Source: Locusta migratoria (Eukaryota > Arthropoda > Insecta > Orthoptera > Acrididae). From it: 64,000 nucleotides of DNA. The stretch lies in the NCBI GenBank assembly GCA_026315105.1, contig CM048745.1:759205006-759269005 (forward strand). The letters run 5' to 3'. The translations under genes were made by a program, and so were the position numbers. The notes beneath the pieces were generated by a model. That model worked only from the letters and a program-made list of their open reading frames with translations. It was not told where the DNA came from and did not search any database. Positions within the stretch are counted from its first letter, which is position 1, and each line of letters begins with the position of its first letter. Below are positions 53,602 to 63,818 of this stretch, in pieces.

Positions 53602-53789
53602 GCCGCGGCGGATTAGCTGCACATACTGGAGCGCCATGTTACGGTGCGCGCGGCCGTTCGCCGTCGGGGTTCAAGCCCCTCAAGGGCCTGGTGTTTGTGT
53701 TGTCCTTAGGTTAGTTTAGATTAGTTTAAGTAGTTTGTAAGCTACGGACTGATAACCTAGATGGTAAGCCGATAGATTCACAAAAATAT
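53602..53789 (+). mobile_element. SINE family C
   Basis: Head gccgcggcggattagctgca, box B cggggttcaagcccctcaag, body gtaagctacggactgataac. Duplication acaaaagtcaa / acagaagtcaa at 53591-53601 and 53790-53800. Confidence 0.85.
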
Positions 53790-53800
53790 ACAGAAGTCAA

Positions 53801-54370
53801 CTAACTTAACATAGATATTATAACATAAGGATTCCATGATATTTTCTTCTTCAACATTCATCGTCCATGCAGCGTCTATGTTAAATACAATCACTGCCAC
53901 TTGCTACTGACAGGCTGTCCAGTACATAAACAGAAAAGAGATCTTGGGCAATATTTGATATCTCACTTGATAATCATCATTTGGTCATATGGCATCGATA
54001 CAGGCAGATATGTAGTGTAAATGGTTATACTACAAGCTTATTTCAAACATTTTGCTTGGATTGAAGATGGCCTGTAGTTGGAGTAGCATTTCACGGTAGG
54101 AACCTGAACGAATAGCTCAGGAATACCCTCGTAAGTTTTGCGAGAGTGGTGGATTTCCGAAGTGTAGAGAGTAGAGGCCACCATCTCAGCCAATCAGGTG
54201 AGAGCGTTTGAAAGAGAGTCGTTAGAGTCAGCTAGGAAGCCACGTTTCGGCACTGTTTTCTTGATGGGGAAGATGAGCGGACGCGTACGAAGCAGCAGCT
54301 ATTTGGTAAATGGACTAAAATGCTGCGCGCTTTTGGCGAGTTGTTTTACAACACGATTAGTTCATGGGTG
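53801..54370. other. No gene seen
   Basis: A 97-codon frame from 54198 runs straight into the next SINE and is not coding. Confidence 0.35.
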
Positions 54371-54381
54371 GTTTAGTGGCT

Positions 54382-54584
54382 GCCGGCCGCGGTGGCCGAG
54401 GGGATTGAGGCGCTCCAGTCACGGTCTGCACGGCCACTACGGTCGGGGGTTCGAATCCCCCCTTGGGCATGGATATTTGTGCCGTCCTTAGTTGTAAGTA
54501 GTTCATAAGTAGTTTGTAAGTTTAGGGACTGATGACCCCGTAGTTAAGTCCCATAGACTCTACAAACATTTGAACATTTGATTT
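54382..54584 (+). mobile_element. SINE family A, near-consensus
   Basis: A complete copy, head gccggccgcggtggccgagg, tail acaaacatttgaacatttg. Duplication gtttagtggct / gtttagcggct at 54371-54381 and 54585-54595. Confidence 0.95.
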
Positions 54585-54595
54585 GTTTAGCGGCT

Positions 54596-55983
54596 TTCGT
54601 TAAGTGATGTTACATATTTTGTGGGCTAAATAGGTGTGAGTTAATAATTTTTCATGTACTTACCAAGTGAGCACATGGTTCTCGGCAAGTCACTTTTATG
54701 CACAGTAAATAAATTATGAAGTCGCTTCTGCTTGCTTTGCCTACTTTTAATCTTGATTTAGTAATAATACGTAATTTTGTTGAGGGCATTGACAGTATTC
54801 TATGCGTTTTTGTGCCATTTGTACGTAACAGTCGTTGTGTTGGGGCCACGTGGTGCGCCAATGCACAGTAGTCAGTACCGGTAATGCTTGCTCGTTTGCT
54901 TGCTTCATGATCAGCTCCATCAGAGCACTGTTTAACAAATTATATGAATCGTAAATTATTATCTGTGGGTTTCATGAATGTTCTGCGCTCGCTTCAGCTT
55001 TACATATGTTTTTGCCTCGTGCATTGATATGCACGCGTCAGCGTACCTTATAATCAATTTGATGTCTATTTTCTTGCATGATTCTGGCTTGAATATAACG
55101 CGGGAAAGTAAGAAAGAATCGAGTGTGTGCTCCTTGTTTCCAAACTAATGTGACCACTGATAATTAAGTTAGAGACCCGTGACGATCCTATGTTTTTGCT
55201 TTACTTTGTTTAATTCTTGTGAACGATAACAATAAATGAAATAATTGCCCTTAACAGTCGAATCAGACTTTGTCACCTTTTTCAAATCCGGTCTCCATGC
55301 TCCACTGAATCCGATTAATATAAATCATACAATTAGAACCCATCCCAATCGCAGACTTTTGTTTTGAGTCCACTGATATGAAAACAGTCGGCGGTTACCA
55401 TCCAGTTGTCTAGTCCGTTGGCTTCGTTGTTGTTATGCTTTCCGTTGCGCAATTCAATATTTTATGCACGTAGTAGTGATTCGGGCCTAGAATCGGTGAG
55501 ATGTGCAGTTAATTTGAACCAATGTACATCCACTTAGCCTCAGCGTTGAACAAGGGTAGTTATCTTCAAGTGAGACTACGCAAACTGCATGAACATACAG
55601 ATAAAGCTTACCGTAGCGAGCTTTTTTGTTTCATATCTACTACAGCTACAAGGTCACATGGAATTGAAGAAACACAAATGTTTTTAATAGGTAACCGCGC
55701 AGTGTTACCCACCTGACCAACACCCTCATCTTAATACGCCGTAAAGCCATTAAGTTCTTAGGCTTGAGGCCTGTATTCGTCACATATTTCTGCACGCATT
55801 TGACGGCACTACACGGCATCGTGTGCAATGTAGAGTGTCATGTGGGTGCCTTCCCTCCAGGCGTGAAGTCTCAGAACGTATTGACTGTACCAATCTATAC
55901 CTGAATCTATTCGCATCCATTTCTCTTTCTGCATGAAAGAATGAGCTAATGTGTGTTCATGTTGCCTAGTTACAAGATACTCA
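54596..55983. other. No gene seen
   Basis: Short frames only. Part of 55640-55980 could be an eroded 3' part of the Penelope relic, but no motif supports it. Confidence 0.35.
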
Positions 55984-56440
55984 TTATGAAGTGCATTGAT
56001 ATCGTAACAACTCCGATTTCTTTAGCACAAAATAATCACAATGAAATTGTTTGATTACCAATATATTCAGAAAATTGAGTTGACCATTGCACTCTTTATG
56101 CATGGTGAACTGTATCTTGAGGTGCAACAAGAACACATCCCGCTCGTCTTCACTGTAAGCCCATACTACGAACGTGTCATCCACGTAGCGATGCCACTCA
56201 GTTCTTTTCTTGCCGGTTGTCTGCAGTGCCTTCTTTTCGAAAAACGTCAAAAATAAATGACCGGTAAGTGCTGGACTAAGAGAGCTGTCACTACCCACGT
56301 CGTCAATTTGTTATTAAAACTCGATATTATTCTGTAAACAATCTTCGGCAAGGCAGACTGATACACATCTACTATTAGCAAATAACTTCTTTTAAAAGAA
56401 CCACAGTAAGCTAGGACAATACATCAATGTTCGCAAGAAT
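55984..56440 (-). pseudogene. Penelope-like element reverse transcriptase relic
   Basis: The minus strand has MGSDSSLSPALTGHLFLTFF (compare MGSPLSPV.A in the family), then EKKALQTTGKKRTEWHRYVD with DTFVVWAYSED (the catalytic YVDD-type motif) and FTMHKECNGQLNFLNILV. It is open for about 105 codons. Upstream finger/palm pieces (YCGSFKRSYL) are frame-shifted. The GIY-YIG domain is not found downstream. Confidence 0.8.
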
Positions 56441-56665
56441 GTCACTCGCATTGATGTCAATGTTCCCTTACTATTTCAATAAAATGCACAGAGACCTTAA
56501 TTTAACTCTGTTCTACCAATTTACGGCTAACGGCTGAGAGGCGAGATGTCTAACACATGTCATTAACTATTGGTCTTAACGACGCCGATACCTTATGTAC
56601 CTTCGGTAGGCCCTTCAGTCTCGGTGAATACACTTCTGTTATGCACACTTGATTTTATCGTCTGA
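56441..56665. other. Unassigned spacer
   Basis: May include further eroded Penelope sequence; nothing firm. Confidence 0.3.
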
Positions 56666-56676
56666 AGAGAAAAGTG

Positions 56677-56863
56677 GCCGGCCGCGGTGGCTGAGGGGAC
56701 TGAGGCGCTTCAGTCACGGTCTGCACGGCCACTACGGTCGGGGGCTCGAATCCCCCATCAGGCATGGATATTTGTGTCGTCCTTAGTCTTAGTTAGTTCA
56801 TAAATAGTTTGTAAGTTTAGGGACTGATGACCCCGTAGTTAAGTCGCATAGTTAAAAAAAAAC
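56677..56863 (+). mobile_element. SINE family A
   Basis: Head gccggccgcggtggctgagg, short A-rich 3' end. A perfect 11-bp duplication, agagaaaagtg, lies at 56666-56676 and 56864-56874. Confidence 0.95.
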
Positions 56864-56874
56864 AGAGAAAAGTG

Positions 56875-57515
56875 TTTACCAGGTGATTCGTAGTTCTCAA
56901 ATTTTTCTATGTAGCGGTTATCTGAAGCTATATCCAAGTACTGGAATCCAAAAGATCACCGATCTTATTGCAGTAATTATTGCGTGAAGTTTGTTTTATT
57001 TTACCCTTCAATCCCATGTGCAGGAACAGCGGCAAAGAAAGTAATCTTCAAGATCATGCTCTCTAAGGGTAACACATAGAGACGCATGCTCGTACTTATA
57101 AATACAAATAAACTAAATTGCAGTGCAATACAGTAGCGTGAGTACGTAACGTCGGATATTGTTGCTATTCTGCATGATTCTTTATATTAATTACCAGTAA
57201 GTAATTTTCATCACTTTTCAGTATACCTTGATATTACATGCTATGTCATAACCTTTCTATTTAAACATAACTTAGGTTGTGAGTACCGATGGAACTTTGC
57301 ATATAGATGTTGTTTAGGTCTAACAACATACCGATATGTAGGTATTTTTTGAATCTGCGTCCACCATGTCAGATTACCCAAGTCACAACCCGCAACTAAA
57401 TCAATCGACTCCACTGCAGCAAACAAATGTGACCAAAAATCCCCCAACAAACGAGAAAATTCACCTGTACCATGACCTTCTTCAAGGCCCGTCGATATTT
57501 GGCATATGGTTTTAA
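56875..57515. other. No gene seen
   Basis: A minus-strand frame of 116 codons (57241-57591) overlaps the next SINE. It has no recognised motif. Confidence 0.35.
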
Positions 57516-57525
57516 AAGAAACAAA

Positions 57526-57713
57526 CCCGCGGCGGTGGAGCGGCCGAGCGTATTGAGGCGCTACGCTATGATGTTCGAGGTTCCCCGTCACGGTTCGAAT
57601 CCCCCCTCGGGCATGGCTGTTTGTGCCGTTTTTAGTATAAAGTAATTTGTAAGTTTAGGGACTGATGACCCCGCAGTTAAGTCCCATAAGCTTAACAAAC
57701 ATTTGAACATTTT
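57526..57713 (+). mobile_element. SINE family A/B hybrid head
   Basis: Head gcggcggtggagcggccgag resembles B, while box B cacggttcgaatcccccctc and body gtttagggactgatgacccc are of A type. Flanks show only a weak aaacaaac / aaacgaac duplication. Confidence 0.8.
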
Positions 57714-57723
57714 TTTAAACGAA

Positions 57724-59419
57724 CACAGTCACTCCTACCAAAATTAACAATATTTCACGTTTGCCTGGTAGGCCCGAAACTCAAACAAGTAACTTACAAA
57801 AGTTAAGGCTACAAATATAACGTCAAAAGAAAATATCAAAAAGTTTAAACTGAAACGTTATAAAAAGAAAAAAAAAACTATTCCTATTGACAAAAATTTT
57901 TCGGGTGTGGAAGGTTAAAAAACTTTCTGACAGTTCAGAATCGTGAGCTGGAGGCCAGTATAATGACCATCAAGTGACAGTCTTAGTGACGGAACAGTGC
58001 GTTTGATGCCACAAAGATTACTACAAAACAAAACCAGTGAATGGATAATTAGGTCTAAGCGTTGTTTACACGAATCCTGTGGCCATCGATGCGGCAGTGT
58101 CATTAAAAAACAAAATCTAAGCCTATACAGTAAACCTTTCCGTTGATTAATTAAGGGTACTTTTTAAGTAAACTAAGGTTATGTCTCGTTATTTTCTTGG
58201 TATATGAAACTGATATGTTCTAAAGATTAATAAAAATGTAAAAGCAATCACGTGCTGTACTGTGATGTTTACAAATAAGGTTGATTTTAACCTATAATTT
58301 AACTACGTTACTATCTCTATAAAATATTTATGGCATCAAGAAATTCAATATTTTTAATATTTTACAGACTGTTTTGAATAATTTTCGCTTTGATTTTAAA
58401 GTGCTGAGTCCTTTGGCCATCTATCCCTTACATAAGTGGCCATCTACTCCTGATACAAGGGTGAGGCGGCCAAAAATTACATATTTAAAAAAAATGCTGG
58501 TTTAAAGTTCAGTATATCTTTGTAAACAAAGTTGACTTTTGATGTTTATGAAGTGAAAATGCAAATTAGGAAATATTTAGGTTGTTTCTTGTCTATTAGG
58601 TTTGTGATACTGGCTTTTGATAACGTCATGGCCATCTAACCCGGCTTTACCCTACTCTGAGATGATGGACTTGCTACCGCACTTGGTACACTATCATACA
58701 AAGCGAGCCAAAAATCAAAGAGGCGTATATCACCATCTACTTCGGTATGAATAAGGGCGTCTGTTCCAGACCACCGGTTAGTCGCGAACAAGAGAACGGC
58801 GTAAGAAGAGGCGCTTGCCAAGGCTGTTTCAGCTCCCTGTTTATAGCTGACCCACTTCTGGCTCGTCTCGTTATTCGGGATAGCATCACACTGCACGTGT
58901 TACCGCGCGTTTGTTCCAGCATTTAAGAGCGGATTTTCTTGTGCGTGGGGTTTGAAGTAAGACAACAACCTGGTAGGTCGCCAAGAATATTTTCGTTCCC
59001 TACAGAATCGTGTTCAAGAGCTGCGATATTTATTGGGATTTACAGGACATGAACACAGTTTACTACATCTTGTTCCAAGAAGAGAGCACAGCGTATATGT
59101 TAACACGGAGATGCAAGCTCAGAGCGAAATCGACGAATGAAGACTCTGACGTTACCTTGCAGTTTATTATACGTTTTGTTCGGTAGGGGTAAACACAGAT
59201 GATAGATTAAAAGTTTTATCTCTCAGACTTCAAAAGAGGCCAACACGTTGGTGTGCAGTTAGTGGAGGCAACTGAGACGAAAACTGGTATACTGGTTAAC
59301 GTGCCACCAGCGTCAGTATGCTCAGTAATGACAGTGTATACAAAGCATGGCGAATCATCATTAGTAAGACGAATAGTGAGCGAAATCTGAAGTTTGGCCA
59401 GGATCAAGACAGACTGAAG
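57724..59419. other. No gene seen
   Basis: About 1.7 kb of AT-rich sequence without domains or repeat edges I can recognise. Confidence 0.4.
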
Positions 59420-59429
59420 CCCGCCACAC

Positions 59430-59585
59430 GGAAAGGACGCGTGTTCTAAGGCGTCCTGCTACAGACTGGGCGGCCTTTCCGGTCAGAGGTTCGATTCCTC
59501 CCTCATATATGGATAGTTGTAAGTCTAAGGATTGATGACGATAGCAGTTTGGTCCAGTAGCTATACTAATATTTGAATTTTTTTA
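59430..59585 (+). mobile_element. Diverged SINE family C
   Basis: Box B cagaggttcgattcctccct, then a shortened body gtctaaggattgatgacg and tail tactaatatttgaattttt. Confidence 0.65.
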
Positions 59586-59624
59586 TTGTGGCCGGCTAAT
59601 AAAACGACCACGTCCAAAATTCAA

Positions 59625-59677
59625 ATGATGATGATGATTGGCGTTTTAGGGCGCTCAACAGCGAGGTCATCAGCGCC
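59625..59677 (-). mobile_element. 53-bp LINE 3'-end stub
   Basis: Minus strand: gggcgctgatgacctcgctg, ttgagcgccctaaaacgcc and an (ATC)n tail. A 14-bp duplication, cgtccaaaattcaa, flanks it (59611-59624 and 59678-59691), so this is a complete, extremely 5'-truncated retroposition event of an I-like LINE. Confidence 0.85.
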
Positions 59678-59691
59678 CGTCCAAAATTCAA

Positions 59692-60477
59692 CACAAGGAA
59701 AGTACTCGGGCTCGAACAAACACAAATATACCAAAACCGTCTGAGAGTTAATGTAGAGGTCCCTTTTTCCATTAGCGATACTCTCGCATCTGCAAAACTT
59801 TGCAGTCGCTCATTAGAACGTGAGCCACGCCGCATTGCAGTTTGACCTGCCGGTACACCAGTCGGGACCAGTAGGGACAGTGCGGTGTGCCTCTGAAGTT
59901 GCGTTTTGCGACGTTATTTGTGTAGTGAAGCGTCAGATGGGTCGGCGATTGGTAATCAATCCTGAGAATGTATTGCGATTGGTTGAGATGAAATTCCAAA
60001 GAGCCCTTCTTTGTGAATACCGTCTTGGTGTAGAAGATGAATCATTGACATGTCTTCTGGTATCTTTTATAGTGCAGAAATATGAGCATAGATTAGAAAC
60101 ACTATAGTATATACCAGGTAACATGCGAATGATTCATCTTTTACACCTATATCATCTTCACGAAGAATGTTTCTTCGTAACTTCATCTCAACCAGTCACA
60201 CTATATTAGCAGGACTTTTTACCAATCGCCGACCTATCCGACGCTTCACTACACAAATAACGTCACAAAACGCAACTTCAGAGGCACACTTCACCGTCAC
60301 TACTGGTGTACCGGCAGGTCAAGGTGCAGTGCGGCGTGGCACACGCAGAGGCCTCTAACTGCGACTGCAGAGCTTTGAAGATGAGGGAATATCACTAGTG
60401 CAATGAGGAACATTCGCATTATCTCTGACACGATTTTCGTGCATTTATATTTGTTCGAGCCCAAGTACTTTCCTTGT
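59692..60477. mobile_element. FB-4 element, palindromic copy
   Basis: Starts caaggaaagtactcgggctc and ends caagtactttccttg. The right half (60115-60477) is the inverted copy of the left half (59692-60105) over nearly its whole length, so both ends carry the same arm. The left arm still encodes the first half of the FB-4 frame. Confidence 0.75.
59820..60107 (+). CDS. FB-4 open frame, first half, intact in this copy
   Basis: The open frame reads CASEVAFCDVICVVKRQMGR, NPENVLRLVEMK and EDESLTCLLVSFIVQKYEHR, then stop soon after. Unlike the other copies, the join at SFIVQKYEH is in frame, which shows that the two segments at 36845-37300 are one reading frame. The acidic second half is lost at the palindrome centre. 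Function unknown. Confidence 0.35.
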   Translation: MSHAALQFDLPVHQSGPVGTVRCASEVAFCDVICVVKRQMGRRLVINPENVLRLVEMKFQRALLCEYRLGVEDESLTCLLVSFIVQKYEHRLETL

Positions 60478-60658
60478 TAGTTGAATAGTACTCTTTCGGT
60501 AAAGAACATTGTGGCTGTAGCTTTTCATGGATGGGCTGTACTTGCTAAACCCATAAAAATGGTCATCGACGTGAAAGCTGCGAAGTAAATTGTGCCACAA
60601 CAGTAAAAGCTGAACACTCGGTGCCTTGGAGTACGTGGTACTGTCCGATGAATCATTG

Positions 60659-60854
60659 TCGTGGTTGAGTGGCTGAGCGTTTCAAGGCGCCTTGCTGCGG
60701 AGCGCGCCGCTGCTCGCCGTCGAAGGTTCGAGTCCTCCCTCGGCATGGGTGTATTTTCTGTCCTTAGCATGAGCCAGTTTAAGCAGTTTGAAAGCCTAGG
60801 GACTGGTAACCACAATAGTTACGTCCCATAGATTTACAAACATTTGAGCATTTT
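60659..60854 (+). mobile_element. SINE family B/C
   Basis: Head gtggttgagtggctgagcgt, box B cgaaggttcgagtcctccct, tail acaaacatttgagcatttt. Duplication gatgaatcattg / gatgaatcactg at 60647-60658 and 60855-60866. Confidence 0.9.
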
Positions 60855-60901
60855 GATGAATCACTGTTTATACTGCTTCCTACCAGCAACCGGTTATATG
60901 A

Positions 60902-61150
60902 CACTTCCTGGCAGATTAAAATTGTGTGCCGGAACCGGGACACGAACCTGGGATCTTTACCTTTCGGGAGCAAGCGCTTTACAGACTGAGCTATCCCCAC
61001 ACGACTCACGATCCGTCGTCACAACTTTACTTCTGCCAGTACCTCGCCCCCTATTTTCCAAACTTCACAGATGTTCTCCTGCGAACAATTTCAATCTCCC
61101 AGGAAGTTTCGTATCAGCGCACACTCCGCTGCAGAGTGAAAGTTTCATTC
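60902..61150 (-). mobile_element. tRNA-containing retroposon G, longer copy
   Basis: acttcctggcagattaaaat at the left is partly inverted at the right (caatctcccaggaagttt). Minus-strand box A (tagctcagtctgtaaagcgc) and box B (ggttcgtgtcccgg) are well kept. The flanks share ggttatatg (60893-60901 and 61159-61167). Confidence 0.8.
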
Positions 61151-61167
61151 TGGAAACAGGTTATATG

Positions 61168-61848
61168 TTTAGAAATCCCCAATAGAAACTTACAATACGG
61201 CGTACCAGCTCTTTCAAATATGGTGAAGCGTCTGTTATGTTTTAGTCAGGTATATCGTGGTCTTCTATTGTTTCTGTCATTGCCCTCACTTGTCAGATAA
61301 CTGTGAATGGATGCCTCACCGTACTTTACAGTAAACTGCTTACTGTGACTAACATATTGCTAACAAACACTGGCATATCATAAAACAATAATATGCCTAT
61401 TACCACAGATAAAATGGTTCAGACGTAATCTGCACACCATGAGAAAAAAATCAAATATCTCCTCTGGACTGTAAACTCGCCACACAACATAATCTAACCG
61501 TTGTGATAACCAAATTAACGGATCCAGTGTACAATTAGCGATAGGTTTGGTAGAAGACAGGATACCATTCTTTTGCAAACTATACAAACACTTTACAACT
61601 ATGTTCCTCAAAGAGTTTTACCTGCTCTCAAAGCTAATGGTGGTCCAAAACCTTGATAATAAGTAAATACTGTGCCACAATAATTACCTTATCAAAAGCG
61701 TTATCTTGTTGGTAGCTCATGTGAACATTGCGATGTACTGTAAGACAGATATAATCAAACAAATAGCTTTTACATACAGGTTAATCGACATTAATAGTTT
61801 GTAGGCAAATAAGTCGCCACATGCAGTTCAGAACCTCCTAATCAGAAC
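61168..61848. other. No gene seen
   Basis: Nothing recognised. Confidence 0.35.
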
Positions 61849-61861
61849 CATCCATTGTTTA

Positions 61862-62244
61862 GAGCCGCGCGAAATAACCGCGTGGTCTAAGGCGTTATGC
61901 TACGGATTGCATCGCATTTTTGTATTTATCTGCTGGTGACCGGTTTCGATCATTCACAAATTTATCATCAGAGCATGCCATAGCAGGCAACGCTAAAAAT
62001 TCGATGGTCAGATGCCGAAGCATTTCAGTTGACAATCACATTTTCAGCGTTGCCTGCTACGGCATGGTCTAAAGATTGTATTACAAATGTTTGTATAGCT
62101 TATGGGACTTAACTACAGGGTAATCAGTCCCTAAAATTACAAACTAGCTAATACTAAGGACGGCACAAATACCCATGCCCGAGGGGGAATTCGAACCCCC
62201 GACCGTAGTAGCCGTGCGGACCGTGACTCGGCCACCGCGGCCGG
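61862..62244. mobile_element. Composite: SINE head, palindrome, inverted SINE A
   Basis: Contains a 45-bp plus-strand SINE head (61862-61908), then a palindromic MITE-like part (61915-62075, with agcaggcaacgctaaaaatt inverted at the right), then a minus-strand SINE A (62086-62244). The whole unit is flanked by ccatccattgtt (61848-61859) and ccatctattgtt (62245-62256). Confidence 0.6.
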
Positions 62245-62256
62245 CCATCTATTGTT

Positions 62257-62743
62257 CCAAAGCCACTTTCAACTTGTAACGGGCTAAAAGACACATGAAG
62301 GACGTCGTAAACTTTGACAGACGATTTATTTGAAAAAATAAAATATAAAAAGTGTTAGCTTATCTTGAAATACGAGTACGTGCAGCCAAATTCATCACTC
62401 CGTTGCCAGTGAACCTGTCATCCATGTGATTTTTCCACTTTAGTTTAGCTGACAGGGATGCAATGAGTTCGCGCCAGTTTCAGTACCATTCAATTACTTC
62501 TTTGCCTGTCAGCCTCAGCCGTCGCTGACTTTCTGTTGCTCAAATTATAGAATACCGGTTATCTGCACGAACACTGTTGTTACAATCTCAAGGAAGAGCA
62601 TGCATAGATTTCAGAGTCTCAATCCACATTTCAATTGCGTAATTTTAGGAATGCTGTTACTAATTGCAGTTCAGCTCGTATTTACATAATATTCTCTGTA
62701 ATTTTACTTTGTCGGAGTGATTTTAAACGGAAAAAGTTTCGTA
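62257..62743. other. No gene seen
   Basis: Nothing recognised. Confidence 0.35.
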
Positions 62744-62754
62744 CGAAGTTTCTT

Positions 62755-62957
62755 AGCCGCGTCGGAATAGTCGTGCGAACTGAGGCTCCCTGCTGCGGTG
62801 TTCGCGCGACCATTCGCCGTGGAGGTTCGAGTCCTCCCTCGAGCATGGGTATATGTGTTCTCCTTAGGTTAGTTTAATTTATTTTAAGTAGTTTGTAAGC
62901 TAGGGACTAATAACAAAGCAGTTAAGTACCATAGATTTACAAACATTTGAATATTTT
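62755..62957 (+). mobile_element. SINE family C
   Basis: Head gccgcgtcggaatagtcgtg, box B ggaggttcgagtcctccctc, tail acaaacatttgaatatttt. A perfect 11-bp duplication, cgaagtttctt, lies at 62744-62754 and 62958-62968. Confidence 0.95.
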
Positions 62958-62968
62958 CGAAGTTTCTT

Positions 62969-63818
62969 TCAGAGACGATAATGTATGGTTGGAATGTTAC
63001 CCAATCGACCGTGTTAACTTCGTTTACTTAATTTTATTGTCAGAGGTAGCATATCAATCTTAACTTTCACAACTAATTTGAAATTGTAGGCATCATATCA
63101 TCGGGAATGATGACTGCATGTCTACGTTTTCTTCTCTGCGTTTTTATAGGCTTTTTACTACCACTTGCAAATCGTTTACCATGTAATCTTTTGTTATTAG
63201 AAAGTTGTCTTTTCTGGAAAATGAGTTCATGAAATTCGGTGTATGAGATGAAACTGAAATTGAAAACAAACATTATGTGCCGTAATTTCCGTTGTTTTGT
63301 ATTTCATATCTTCTTTAAAATACTTCTAGGCGTCGATTGTAATTTCAGTTGAACAACTGTAGTTCATAATTGGTTACTTTTATCATTTCTCAAGATTATT
63401 AATAAAGGCATTTCGCAAGTGCCGCTTAAAAATGGCTAATAGTTGGAGCTTTGAAGGTTTAATATACAAAGGTAATAGTATGTACCTGCGGACACAGTGC
63501 GAAGTGAATCCGAATGTTGTGGAACTGCTAACTTGGCTGTATTTTGTAGGCATCTTACGGTATTAATTTAATTCGATAAGAAACACACATAATCAATTAT
63601 TTGATATGATGTGAATGCTCTGTAAAAAGTAGCTCACATAGCCCCTGCAAAGAATTCCACATTGAAAATATTCTCTTCACTAGCATATATCGCAAATATT
63701 AATCTTTAAAGGGACCTGGACATGAACTGGCTGCGTTTTCATACCTTGCTTTCGGCGCACAGTACTATTGATTTACAATGCGGAGGAAGTTGCGATTTTG
63801 CACCAACACTGAATGAAA
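62969..63818. other. No gene seen
   Basis: AT-rich. A 66-codon minus-strand frame (63073-63273) has a Lys/Arg-rich stretch but no recognisable domain. Confidence 0.35.

Noticed and set aside
57241..57591. 116-codon minus-strand frame
   Set aside because: Begins inside a SINE and shows no domain.
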